Positions 16,260 through 24,600 of a DNA stretch of 64,000 bases are shown here, piece after piece; within the stretch, counting starts at the first letter, position 1, and every line of letters begins with the position of its first letter. The notes below the pieces were generated by a model that saw nothing but the letters and a program-made list of their open reading frames with translations, did no database searches and was not told the DNA's origin. The translations under genes were made by a program, and so were the position numbers. This DNA is from Leucobacter sp. Psy1 (GTDB taxonomy: Bacteria > Actinomycetota > Actinomycetes > Actinomycetales > Microbacteriaceae). The stretch spans positions 1,612,001 to 1,676,000 of the forward strand of contig NZ_CP083692.1 of the NCBI RefSeq assembly GCF_020096995.1, written 5' to 3'.

Positions 16260-16916
16260 ATGTTCGCACAGAAGAAGAAGCTCGGTGCCGCATTCGCAGT
16301 GACCTTCGCGGGGGCCCTCGTCCTCGCCGGCTGCTCGACCGGGAGCGATTCCGCGTCCGATGACAGCATGTCGGAAGACACCGCGCCCCAGGAGACGCAG
16401 ACGGAGGAGATGGATCCGGCGGCGAACCTCGTGGGCCCCGGTTGCGAGATGTACGCGGAGCAGGTTCCGGACGGCGACGGCTCGATCCAGGGCATGGCGC
16501 AGGATCCGGTTGCGGTCGCCGCATCGAACAACCCGATGCTCACCACGCTCGTATCCGCCGTCAGCGGTGAGCTGAACCCCGACGTGAACCTCGTCGACAC
16601 CCTCAACGGTGACGAGTTCACGGTCTTCGCGCCGGTCGACGACGCGTTCGCGAAGATCGACGAAGGCACGATCGACACCCTGAAGACCGACAGCGACCTG
16701 CTGACGAAGATCCTCACGTACCACGTGGTGCCCGGGCAGATCGCGCCGGCCGACATCGCCGGTGAGCACGAGACCGTCGAGGGTCAGATGGTCGAGGTTA
16801 CCGGTGAGGGCGACGAGCTCATGGTGAACGACGCCAACGTGGTCTGCGGTGGCGTGCAGACGGCGAACGCGACCGTCTACCTGGTCGACAGCGTCCTGAT
16901 GCCGCCGGAGGAGTAA
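16260..16916 (+). CDS. Fasciclin (FAS1)-domain lipoprotein, MPT83/MPT70-like
   Basis: 218 residues. A lipoprotein signal peptide ends in LVLAGC (lipid on Cys25), followed by an acidic Ser/Thr/Glu-rich spacer. A single FAS1 domain (about 75-216) shows [13 protein letters not shown] and [11 protein letters not shown]. In Mycobacterium the SigK regulon includes the fasciclin lipoproteins MPT83 and MPT70, so the arrangement here is the same partnership. AAGGAGGACATC precedes the ATG; a longer reading from 16182 would run through the leader repeats and lose the signal peptide position. Role likely cell-surface adhesion; exact ligand unknown. Confidence 0.92.
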   Translation: MFAQKKKLGAAFAVTFAGALVLAGCSTGSDSASDDSMSEDTAPQETQTEEMDPAANLVGPGCEMYAEQVPDGDGSIQGMAQDPVAVAASNNPMLTTLVSAVSGELNPDVNLVDTLNGDEFTVFAPVDDAFAKIDEGTIDTLKTDSDLLTKILTYHVVPGQIAPADIAGEHETVEGQMVEVTGEGDELMVNDANVVCGGVQTANATVYLVDSVLMPPEE

Positions 16917-16933
16917 ACCGGAGTCAATCCAGG

Positions 16934-17938
16934 TTACGCGTGAGAGGCCGGCGCGCCCGTCATCAGTTCGAGACGGGCGTAGCTGGCCTCCATGCCGTCC
17001 ACCATCCCGGTCGCGAGAATCTGCTCGCGCAGTTCCTCCGTTGGGTAAGTGATGACCAGCGTGAGGAGCGTCCCGCCGGCGACCGGTGAGAGCGTCAGTT
17101 CATTGCGGGTGGAGGGACTGGCATCCGCATTCGGATCATCAGCCGTCGTCATGGCCTCTGTCGTTACCGAGCGCCGCGGCGGCTCCGACTCGAGCACCTC
17201 TCCCGTGAAGCCGAAGCGCTGACCGTCGCCTGCGCTTTCCCACTCGTATCGGTACCGCTCGCCGACCTGCTCACCGGGTTCGCACACGGGCATCGTCCAT
17301 CCGTCCGGCCCGAGCAGCCAGCGCCGCAGAAGCTCTGCGTCGTGGTGAGCCCTCCACACGGTATCGACATCGCCGCGGATGACGCGGGAGACCCGGGCGC
17401 GGGTGTCACCGAGCCGCTGGAGGGAGGCCGGGACCCCGGCGGCGTAGGCCGAGAGGTCGGCGAGCACCCCATCGATCTGGCCCATCGCGAGACGCAGGCC
17501 CTCGTCCATTCCCATGGAACGCAGCTGCTCGAGATCCTCGAGCGAACCGAAGTGGCTCGTGGTGGTGACGCGGGTGCCGAGGGCGGTCGCGGTGAAATCG
17601 AAGACCATTCGCGTCGTCGGCAGCGCTGTATCGGGCCGTCCATCAGCGTCGGCAAAACCGTCGCGCACTTCGAATGAGTGCGGTGCGTTGACGGCGACCC
17701 ACTCCCAGTACCCGTTGAATCGCTCGCCCTCGGGGCTGGTCATGAAGTACTCGGTGCGACCGCCGGCGAATCCGTCGTGACGGACGAACGTGGCAGGGTA
17801 TCCGGGAGGCCCCCAGAACCGCTCGATCTGCCGGGGATCCGTGTACGCGTCCCACAAGCGGGGAACCGGGGCGCTGAAGTCCGCGATCACCGTGAGCGTC
17901 AGCGCTGAGGTGTCGATGGAAACGTCGGTGACGGGCAT
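16934..17938 (-). CDS. Two-domain SRPBCC (AHSA1/START-like) protein
   Basis: 334 residues made of two tandem SRPBCC domains, about 14-150 (FSAPVPRLWDAYTDPRQIERFWGP) and about 178-325 (IRGDVDTVWRAHHDAELLRRWL, then GEQVGERYRYEW). Such proteins bind hydrophobic ligands or act as stress-related chaperone-like factors. The ATG at 17938 is preferred because AAGGA stands 6 bases ahead; the ATG two codons earlier abuts it. It follows the ArsR gene by 9 bases; such ArsR-SRPBCC pairs are common, with the regulator controlling both. Confidence 0.88.
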   Translation of the reverse strand: MPVTDVSIDTSALTLTVIADFSAPVPRLWDAYTDPRQIERFWGPPGYPATFVRHDGFAGGRTEYFMTSPEGERFNGYWEWVAVNAPHSFEVRDGFADADGRPDTALPTTRMVFDFTATALGTRVTTTSHFGSLEDLEQLRSMGMDEGLRLAMGQIDGVLADLSAYAAGVPASLQRLGDTRARVSRVIRGDVDTVWRAHHDAELLRRWLLGPDGWTMPVCEPGEQVGERYRYEWESAGDGQRFGFTGEVLESEPPRRSVTTEAMTTADDPNADASPSTRNELTLSPVAGGTLLTLVITYPTEELREQILATGMVDGMEASYARLELMTGAPASHA

Positions 17939-17947
17939 GATCATTCC

Positions 17948-18301
17948 TTACTTCGGGGGTGGAGGTGCTGCGTCGGAGCCGAGGAGATCGTCGAGGCGGT
18001 CGATCCGGCCGCGCCACAGCGTCTCGAATGCCCCGAGGAGCTCCCGGGTGCGCTGGAGCGTCTCGGGTGCCGCGGAGACGATGCGTTCGCGCCCCCTGGG
18101 GGTCTTCCTCACGAGATCAGCGGCCTCGAGAACGCTGACGTGCTTCTGCACTGCCGCGAACGACATGTCGTAGTCCGCGGCGAGCTCGGAGACCGTCGCC
18201 TCAGCACGCAGCGTGCGGCTCACGATGTCCCGGCGCGTCGCGTCGGCCAGTGCCCGGAAGATCCGGTCGGCCTGTGCGTCGGTCAACTGTTCTACAACCA
18301 T
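17948..18301 (-). CDS. ArsR/SmtB-family winged-helix regulator
   Basis: 117 residues from the ATG at 18301 (an ATG four codons earlier, at 18313, is possible). The winged helix is clear: RIFRALADATRRDIVSRTL, ELAADYDMSFAAVQKHVSVLE and the wing VRKTPRGRERIV. No metal-binding cysteine motif is seen, which fits the SRPBCC-linked ArsR group. It likely represses its own operon through the palindrome lying over its start codon. Confidence 0.92.
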   Translation of the reverse strand: MVVEQLTDAQADRIFRALADATRRDIVSRTLRAEATVSELAADYDMSFAAVQKHVSVLEAADLVRKTPRGRERIVSAAPETLQRTRELLGAFETLWRGRIDRLDDLLGSDAAPPPPK

Positions 18302-18338
18302 TTGGTTACACATTACGCCCTCAGCAAGACGGAGTCAA
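18296..18338 (-). promoter_or_regulatory. Promoter and operator of the ArsR-SRPBCC operon
   Basis: Minus strand: TTGACT (18338-18333), 17-base spacer, TAATGT (18315-18310), a near-consensus primary-sigma promoter. The -10 box is 8 bases from the ATG at 18301, so the mRNA is probably leaderless. The palindrome AACCAAATGGTT (18307-18296) lies exactly over the start, where a bound ArsR would block initiation. Confidence 0.75.
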
Positions 18339-18379
18339 TGCTCAGCCGTCGCCGGGCACCGAGGACGTAGGCTCGGCAC

Positions 18380-19027
18380 ATGGCACGCATCATCATCATC
18401 GGCGGACACGGACACATCGCACGACACCTGACCACTCTGCTCGTCGAGCAGGGCGACCGGGTGACCTCCGTCATCAGGAACCCCGATCACGCGGAGACGG
18501 TCACCGGCCTCGGCGCGGAAGCGCTGGTGGCGGATGTCGAGCAGCTCGGCACAGACGAGATCGCGGCGCTCGTCGCCGAGCATGACGCAGTGGTCTGGTC
18601 GGCAGGCGCCGGCGGCGGAAACCCCGCTCGCACCTACGCCGTCGACCGGGACGCCGCGATCCGGACCGTCGACGCCACCGTCAGCGCGGGAGTCGAACGC
18701 TTCATCATGGTCTCCTACTTCGGTGCGAGCACTGAGCACGGCATCGATCCCGAGAACTCATTCTTCGCCTACGCCGAATCGAAGGCCCAGGCGGACGAGC
18801 ACCTCAGGGCATCCCGACTCGAGTGGACGGTGCTCGGCCCGAGCGGACTGACGCACGACGAGCCGAGCGGAACGATCGACGTCGATGCCTCGGAGGCGAC
18901 CCAGGTGTCGCGGGCGAATGTGGCCGCGGTGATCCGCGGCGCACTTGCTGAGCCTCTGACCATCCGCCGGACCATCCGCTTCAACGACGGAGACACCCCG
19001 ATCAGCGAGGCCTTGCGCAGCGTGTAG
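18380..19027 (+). CDS. Atypical SDR / NAD(P)H-binding protein
   Basis: 215 residues. N-terminal nucleotide motif IIIIGGHGHIARHL (GGxGxIA), an AGAGGGNP loop where SDRs have the second beta-strand region, and FFAYAESKAQAD in place of the YxxxK active site. This pattern belongs to the NAD(P)H-binding (YwnB/SDR_a5-like) group, which often binds nucleotide without known catalysis. TAGGCT (18368-18373) lies 6 bases before the ATG and no Shine-Dalgarno is present, so the mRNA is probably leaderless. Divergent from the ArsR operon. Confidence 0.85.
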   Translation: MARIIIIGGHGHIARHLTTLLVEQGDRVTSVIRNPDHAETVTGLGAEALVADVEQLGTDEIAALVAEHDAVVWSAGAGGGNPARTYAVDRDAAIRTVDATVSAGVERFIMVSYFGASTEHGIDPENSFFAYAESKAQADEHLRASRLEWTVLGPSGLTHDEPSGTIDVDASEATQVSRANVAAVIRGALAEPLTIRRTIRFNDGDTPISEALRSV

Positions 19028-19052
19028 CGCGCCCGTTCTGCTCCTGAATCCC

Positions 19053-19086
19053 GTTGGGCCCCCGGCAGATGCGCCGGGGGCCCAAC
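19053..19086 (+). terminator. Intrinsic terminator after the NAD(P)-binding gene
   Basis: Perfect 14-bp stem GTTGGGCCCCCGGC (19053-19066) / GCCGGGGGCCCAAC (19073-19086) with a 6-base loop, followed by TTGCGTCTTT. Confidence 0.85.
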
Positions 19087-19145
19087 TTGCGTCTTTGGGT
19101 CCAACCCGCAATGGTGGATAGTTGTATCAATCGTCAACGGAATGG

Positions 19146-21059
19146 ATGTTCTGGATGGACCCGCATCAGGAGAACGAACAACACGATGAGGAGACGAGCG
19201 CCGCATCGGCCGAAGTCGACGCTCCGACCGGGGAGTCGGTTGCGCTGTTCGCCGGTGACGACGACCTCCCCGACACCGTGCACCTGCACCCTGCGATGCA
19301 GATCGACGAGGAGGACTCGGACGAGCGCATCACTGCCAAGCTGCGCAGTCAGGGAGTGCGCATCGGCCGCGGGATGATCGCGCCGGCCGTTTTCTGGCCG
19401 GCGCTCCTGGTGATCCTCGCGGTCACAGCGTTCGCCATGATCTGGCCCGATACTGCCGGCGACGCATTCCAAGGTGTGCAGGGGTGGATCGTCGAGAATC
19501 TCGGCTGGTACTACATGCTCATCATCGGGGCGTTCATCGGTATTGCGGCGTTCATCGGATTCTCCCGCCTCGGCCGGATCAAACTCGGGCTCGACAACGA
19601 TGAGCCCGAGTTCGGAGTACTCTCCTGGTTCTCGATGCTCTTCGCTGCTGGCATGGGCATCGGGCTCGTGTTCTACGGCGTCGGTGAGCCGCTCACCTAC
19701 GCCACCGTCTCCCCGAAGCCCGGCTGGGACGGCAGCGAAGCCGAGCTTGCCGGGCTCGCCATGGCGCAGACGTTCGTGCACTGGGGCCTGCACCCGTGGG
19801 CGATCTACGCGATCATCGGTCTCGCCATCGCGTACGCGATCCACCGGCGCGGACGCCCCGTATCGATCCGCTGGGCGCTCGAGCCGCTGTTCGGTGAGCG
19901 CGTGAAGGGCTGGGTCGGTGACGTCATCGACGTACTTGCGATCTTCGGCACCGTCTTCGGCGTCGCGACCTCACTCGGCCTCGGCGTGCAGCAGATCTCC
20001 GCGGGTATGTCGGAGATCGGCATCGTTGATCGCCCGAGCAACACGCTGCTCGTCATCCTGATCATCGTCATCACGCTGATCGCCATGGTTTCGGTCGTCA
20101 GCGGCATCGGCGCCGGGATGAAGTGGCTGTCGAACATCAACCTCTCGATGGCCGGGATCCTGCTGATCAGCGTCCTCCTGCTCGGTCCCACCCTGTTCCT
20201 GTTCCAGACGCTTACCGAGTCCATCGGGTACTATCTCGCCAATTTCATGGGCATGACGTTCGACGTCGGCGCTTTCCAGGCCGGCGAGTCGACGAGCTGG
20301 TTCTCGGACTGGACGATCTTCTACTGGGGCTGGTGGATCTCGTGGTCGCCGTTCGTCGGTATCTTCATCGCGCGCATTTCGCGGGGGCGCACCATTCGCG
20401 AGTTCATCGCCGGGGTCATGCTCGTACCCACGATCGTCGGGTTCATCTGGTTCTCCGTGATGGGCGGCAGCGGGCTGTTCCGGCAGCTGTTCGGCGCAGG
20501 CGATCTGGTCGAGGACGGCGCGGTGAATGTCGAGAGCGCTCTCTTCCAGGTACTGGGTGATCTCCCGTGGGGCATGGTCTTCTCCGTGGTCGGTATCCTC
20601 CTGGTGGCGATCTTCTTCATCACCTCGTCGGACTCCGGCTCTCTCGTGGTCGACATGCTGGCATCGGGCGGACACCCGAACCCGCCAACGTGGTCGCGCG
20701 TACTCTGGGCTCTCGTCGAGGGTGCGGTCGCAATTGCACTGCTGCTCGCCGGGGGTCTCCAGTCCCTGCAGGCTGCCGCTCTCGCGACGGCGCTGCCTTT
20801 CAGCGTGATCCTGCTCCTCATGAGCTGGGCGACCCTGCGAGCGCTGCGCATCGATGACCGTGTGCTCGCACGCGCACAGATGCAGGAGCGCCTGGAACTC
20901 GTCACGCAGCACGTCACCGACGAGTGGGCGAACACGATCGCTGACCGACGCGAGGTCGAGCAGTACGTCGACGACCGGATCGACTACCGCTTGTCCCGCT
21001 CGCGAGGCACGTTCCCCAAGCGCCAGCCCCGGAACGACAAGGGTCAGCCGCGCGGCTGA
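19146..21059 (+). CDS. BCCT-family transporter (glycine betaine/choline/carnitine type)
   Basis: About 637 residues, with an acidic cytoplasmic N-terminus, twelve membrane helices and a charged C-terminal tail. The BCCT signature FYWGWWISWSPFVGIFIAR followed by ISRGRTIREF is present. The segment AAGMGIGLVF matches the glycine-rich sodium/betaine-binding helix of BetP, and the highly charged ends resemble BetP's osmosensing termini. It probably imports a compatible solute with Na+. The start is uncertain: ATG 19146 or 19155; a TTG at 19122 also keeps the frame, and none has a strong ribosome-binding site. Confidence 0.92.
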   Translation: MFWMDPHQENEQHDEETSAASAEVDAPTGESVALFAGDDDLPDTVHLHPAMQIDEEDSDERITAKLRSQGVRIGRGMIAPAVFWPALLVILAVTAFAMIWPDTAGDAFQGVQGWIVENLGWYYMLIIGAFIGIAAFIGFSRLGRIKLGLDNDEPEFGVLSWFSMLFAAGMGIGLVFYGVGEPLTYATVSPKPGWDGSEAELAGLAMAQTFVHWGLHPWAIYAIIGLAIAYAIHRRGRPVSIRWALEPLFGERVKGWVGDVIDVLAIFGTVFGVATSLGLGVQQISAGMSEIGIVDRPSNTLLVILIIVITLIAMVSVVSGIGAGMKWLSNINLSMAGILLISVLLLGPTLFLFQTLTESIGYYLANFMGMTFDVGAFQAGESTSWFSDWTIFYWGWWISWSPFVGIFIARISRGRTIREFIAGVMLVPTIVGFIWFSVMGGSGLFRQLFGAGDLVEDGAVNVESALFQVLGDLPWGMVFSVVGILLVAIFFITSSDSGSLVVDMLASGGHPNPPTWSRVLWALVEGAVAIALLLAGGLQSLQAAALATALPFSVILLLMSWATLRALRIDDRVLARAQMQERLELVTQHVTDEWANTIADRREVEQYVDDRIDYRLSRSRGTFPKRQPRNDKGQPRG

Positions 21060-21074
21060 CCGCCGAAAGCGGAG

Positions 21075-21116
21075 ACGGCCCCGGTGCGACCTCAATGAGG
21101 ATCGCACCGGGGCCGT
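21075..21116. terminator. Bidirectional terminator between BCCT and Usp genes
   Basis: Perfect 15-bp stem ACGGCCCCGGTGCGA (21075-21089) / TCGCACCGGGGCCGT (21102-21116); the loop itself can pair CCTC/GAGG. Located between two convergent genes. Confidence 0.85.
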
Positions 21117-21142
21117 CGTGGTTGAGGCGGCGTACCGCGCCG

Positions 21143-21988
21143 TCAGCCTCGCGTGACCACCGTGGGGCAGGGGAGCGCCTGCAGCACGCCGTGGCTCACG
21201 GAACCGAGGAGGAGACGGGAAATGCCTCCGCGTCCGCGACTGCCGACCACGAGCATCTCGGCACCCTCGGCGGCCTGCACGAGCGCGGCCACCGGCGGAG
21301 CCTGCACGATCTCGCGACGCACCTCGAGGTCGGGGTACTCCGACGCCAGCCCCGCAGTGCCGATGGCGATCGCCTCCTCGGCAGCGGTCCGCTGCGACTC
21401 CACGAGTTCCTCGCTCCAGAGGTACTCGAGTCCTGGGGTGAGCGGCGGCATCCACGCGTACACGGCGATGAGCGGCAGCCGTCGACGTGCGGCCTCCCGG
21501 GCTGCGTAGGCGATGGCGTGCTTCGCGGCCTCCGAGCCGTCGATGCCGACGACGATCCCCGCGTTGGGAGCGGGATCCGTCTCGGGCACCACCGCGACCG
21601 GGCAGTGCGCGACTGCCGCGACCTTCACGGCTCGAGTGCCGAAGAAAGAGCCGGCGAGTCGACCGCCCTGATGCGCGCCGAGCACCAGGAGATCGGCGCG
21701 CTTCGACGCCTCCTCAACCTCGGCGATGGGGTGACCGACCACAGCGGTTCCGGAGATCTCTCCCGTGAAGCCGAGCGACTTCGCGTACGCGCACTCCGTC
21801 TCGAGCATCTGCTGAGAGGCCTGCTGCGCCTCAGAGAGGAAGGCCACGCTCTCAGACAGGAACGAATCGTCCGCCACGTGCAGCAGTTCGACGGTGGCGC
21901 CGCGCTCAGTGGCCCTGGCGAGCCCCCATGCGAGCGCCACCCGGCTCTGCGCGGAGCCGTCGACCCCGATGATGTACTTCTCCGACAT
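21143..21988 (-). CDS. Tandem universal stress protein (UspA family)
   Basis: 281 residues containing two Usp domains, about 1-137 and 144-281. The second ends with VVGSRGRGGISRLLLGSVS, the complete ATP-binding motif G-2x-G-9x-G(S/T); the first has the variant VLGAHQGGRLAGSFFGTRA. Such proteins bind ATP and adjust dormancy and stress survival. GAGGAGACACC precedes the ATG. It starts 27 bases after the gapB stop on the same strand, so the two genes may share a transcript. Confidence 0.92.
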   Translation of the reverse strand: MSEKYIIGVDGSAQSRVALAWGLARATERGATVELLHVADDSFLSESVAFLSEAQQASQQMLETECAYAKSLGFTGEISGTAVVGHPIAEVEEASKRADLLVLGAHQGGRLAGSFFGTRAVKVAAVAHCPVAVVPETDPAPNAGIVVGIDGSEAAKHAIAYAAREAARRRLPLIAVYAWMPPLTPGLEYLWSEELVESQRTAAEEAIAIGTAGLASEYPDLEVRREIVQAPPVAALVQAAEGAEMLVVGSRGRGGISRLLLGSVSHGVLQALPCPTVVTRG

Positions 21989-22015
21989 GGTGTCTCCTCT
22001 CGGTGCCGCCCCGGG

Positions 22016-23455
22016 TTACGGGGTGAGTTGCGGCCGATGCGCGGGGTGCGAACCGGCGAGCTGCTCGATGATGCGGATGACCTGGCAGCTGTAGCCGTAC
22101 TCGTTGTCGTACCAGACGTAGAGCACCGCGCTGTCACCGGTCACGATCGTCGCGAGACCGTCGACGATGCCCGCGCGGTTGCTGCCGACGAAGTCGGTGG
22201 AGACGATCTCGGGCGACTCGACGAAATCGATCTGGGTGCGCAGAGCGCCCGTGAGCGAGACCTGGCGCAGGTGATCGTTGAGCTCCTCCCGCGTCGTCTC
22301 GGTGCCGAACTGCAGGTTCAGGATCGCGAGGGAGACATCGGGAGTGGGGACGCGGATCGCATTGCCGGTGAGCTTGCCCGCGAGTTCGGGCAACGCCTTC
22401 GCGACAGCCTTCGCCGCACCCGTCTCGGTGATCACCATGTTGAGCGCAGCTGAACGCCCGCGCCGGTCGCCCTTGTGGAAGTTATCGATGAGGTTCTGGT
22501 CGTTGGTGTAAGAGTGGACGGTCTCCACGTGCCCCTGCGTGACCCCGTAGGCGTCGTTCAGTACCTTGAGGACCGGGGTGATCGCGTTCGTCGTGCACGA
22601 CGCCGCGCTCAGGATCGTGTCCGAGTCAGAGATCCGGTCGTTGTTCACACCGTAGACGACGTTGAGCATGTCGCCCTTGCCTGGCGCCGTGAGCAGAACA
22701 CGAGAAATGCCCTGGTTCTGCAGGTGCTGCTCAAGGCCCTCCGCGTCGCGCCAGCGTCCCGTGTTGTCGACCAGGATCGCGTTCTCGATGCCGTACTGCG
22801 TGTAATCGACCTGCGACGGGTCGTTCGCGTAGATGACCTGGATGCGGACGCCGTTCGCGAGGATCACGTTCTCCTCGGGGACGACCTTGATGGTCCCGTT
22901 GAACGGACCGTGCACCGAATCGCGGCGGAGGAGGTTCGCCCGCTTCACGAGATCGCTCTCACTGCCCTTGCGCACGACGATCGCGCGAAGGTTCAACGTG
23001 TTCCCGCTACCGGCGTGATCGATGATGATCCGCGCGAGCAGACGCCCGATACGGCCGAAACCGTAGAGGACGACGTCGGTGCCGCGCGCCGGCTGGGCGT
23101 CGAGGCTGTCGCCGAGGGCGTCGCGCAGGTAGGACTCGAGGTCATCGGAGCCTGACGCGCGGAAGCCGTTCGCCAGCAGCGCGAGATCCACCGAAACGGG
23201 ACCCGGCTGGATCGCGCTCAGCGCCTCGACGACGGCGCAGGTCTCGCTGAGCGGGAGCTCGACCTCATCGATCTTCCGCGCGAAGCTGTGCGCGCGAATG
23301 ATGTCGATCGCCGAGCGGCCCACCAGGCTGCGCCCGTGCACCGACATCACGACGTCGTGGTTGCGATAGAGCTGGCCGATCAGCGGAATCATTCGCTCGG
23401 CGAGTTCCTGCTTGTTCTTCCACTCTTCGAGGTGAGCGTTCGCCCGCTGGATCAT
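22016..23455 (-). CDS. Glyceraldehyde-3-phosphate dehydrogenase, large GapB/GapX type
   Basis: 479 residues, about 140 longer than the glycolytic enzyme because of an N-terminal domain of about 125 residues. The Rossmann motif GFGRIGR is at 132-138, the catalytic Cys287 in SAASCTTNAITP, and the C-terminal WYDNEYGYSCQV is typical. Corynebacterium glutamicum GapB has this architecture and works mainly in the gluconeogenic direction with NADP preference; the same is inferred here. Divergent from the metQNI operon across 195 bases in which I see no recognisable riboswitch. Confidence 0.9.
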   Translation of the reverse strand: MIQRANAHLEEWKNKQELAERMIPLIGQLYRNHDVVMSVHGRSLVGRSAIDIIRAHSFARKIDEVELPLSETCAVVEALSAIQPGPVSVDLALLANGFRASGSDDLESYLRDALGDSLDAQPARGTDVVLYGFGRIGRLLARIIIDHAGSGNTLNLRAIVVRKGSESDLVKRANLLRRDSVHGPFNGTIKVVPEENVILANGVRIQVIYANDPSQVDYTQYGIENAILVDNTGRWRDAEGLEQHLQNQGISRVLLTAPGKGDMLNVVYGVNNDRISDSDTILSAASCTTNAITPVLKVLNDAYGVTQGHVETVHSYTNDQNLIDNFHKGDRRGRSAALNMVITETGAAKAVAKALPELAGKLTGNAIRVPTPDVSLAILNLQFGTETTREELNDHLRQVSLTGALRTQIDFVESPEIVSTDFVGSNRAGIVDGLATIVTGDSAVLYVWYDNEYGYSCQVIRIIEQLAGSHPAHRPQLTP

Positions 23456-23650
23456 GTGATCGGGTGGTCCTTCCGTGGTGAGGAGTTTCGGCCTGCCCGC
23501 CGGTGCCGTCTGGCATCACACCCAGTATCCCATGTCCTACGCGTCACGCGGCGTCATCGAAGTTTTGCGCGCGCCGGTCGGTGCACCATGCTGGTGCGGT
23601 GAGCCGCGCACGCGTGTGCGCGCACTTGTCCGACATGCAGGGAGAGAACC

Positions 23651-24556
23651 ATGGCATTCACCAGAAGCGGCAGGATCGCCGCATCGATCGCGGCGCTCGC
23701 GCTCGGAACGGCCGGACTGGCGAGCTGCGCCGGCAACGACGGAGGCGGCTCGGGCGGAGCCGGCGGAGACGACGAGACCGTCACCATCGGCGTGGTGGGC
23801 GCGAGCGATGCCTATTGGCAGACCTTCGTCGACGCCGCTGCTGAAGAGGGCATCACCGTCGAGCTCGAGGACTTCGCCGAGTACACCCAGCCGAACCCCG
23901 CGCTCTCCGAGGGCGAGCTCGATCTCAACCAGTTCCAGCACCTGCAGTACCTCGCCGACTACAACGTGTCGAACAATGACGACCTAGTGCCGATCGGCGC
24001 GACCGCCATCTACCCGCTCGGCCTGTTCTCCACGACCCACGAGTCGCTGGACGAGATCCCGGATGGCGGCACTGTCGCGATCCCGTCGGACCCGAGCAAC
24101 CGGGCGCGCGCGCTCAACGTGCTCCAGGAGGCCGGTCTCGTCGAGCTCAGCGACGGCGGGACGTTCGCGTCGGAGCCGAGCGACGTCGAGCCGAGCTCCC
24201 GCGTCGAGGTCATGGAGATGGACGCCTCCTTCACCGCGACGTCGCTCGCCGACGTCGACGCGGCGGTCGTGAACAACGACTTCGTGACCGATGCGGGTCT
24301 GAAGTTCGACGAGGCGCTGTTCCAGGACGATCCCGAGGCGGAGAGCGCGCAGCCGTTCATCAACGTGTTCGCGGCGCGCGCGGACGACGCCGACAACGAG
24401 ACCTACCTGAAGCTCGTCGAGATCTATCAGACCAACCAGGACGTGCAGGACGGCGTCTTCGAGAACTCGGGAGACAGCGCTATCCTGCTGGATACACCGG
24501 TTGAGGAGCTCCAGCAGATCCTGCAGGACGCCGAAGACCAGATCCGAGAGAACTAG
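23651..24556 (+). CDS. metQ: Methionine-binding lipoprotein of the MetNIQ importer
   Basis: 301 residues. Lipoprotein signal ending LGTAGLASC (lipid on Cys26), a Gly-rich spacer, then the NlpA/MetQ domain with NQFQHLQYLADYN and IPSDPSNRARALNVLQEAGL, family hallmarks. It captures D/L-methionine outside the membrane and delivers it to MetI. AGGGAGA precedes the ATG. First gene of metQ-metN-metI. A small hairpin GCACCA/TGGTGC (23583-23597) lies in its leader; no S-box-like motif was found. Confidence 0.92.
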   Translation: MAFTRSGRIAASIAALALGTAGLASCAGNDGGGSGGAGGDDETVTIGVVGASDAYWQTFVDAAAEEGITVELEDFAEYTQPNPALSEGELDLNQFQHLQYLADYNVSNNDDLVPIGATAIYPLGLFSTTHESLDEIPDGGTVAIPSDPSNRARALNVLQEAGLVELSDGGTFASEPSDVEPSSRVEVMEMDASFTATSLADVDAAVVNNDFVTDAGLKFDEALFQDDPEAESAQPFINVFAARADDADNETYLKLVEIYQTNQDVQDGVFENSGDSAILLDTPVEELQQILQDAEDQIREN

Positions 24557-24600
24557 GGCTGACCGAAGCCACTGATCCATACATCGGCGGGGGAAGATCG

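Noticed and set aside
15869..16363. Plus-strand open frame of about 160 codons between the sigma and fasciclin genes
   Set aside because: It runs antisense to the DipZ-like mini-gene, crosses both promoters and the leader repeats, and overlaps the fasciclin signal peptide out of frame; no protein motif.
23456..23650. Methionine riboswitch upstream of metQ
   Set aside because: The 195-base divergent region has a small hairpin (GCACCA/TGGTGC) but I could not find SAM-I, SAM-II or SAM-IV core sequences. A covariance-model search would decide.
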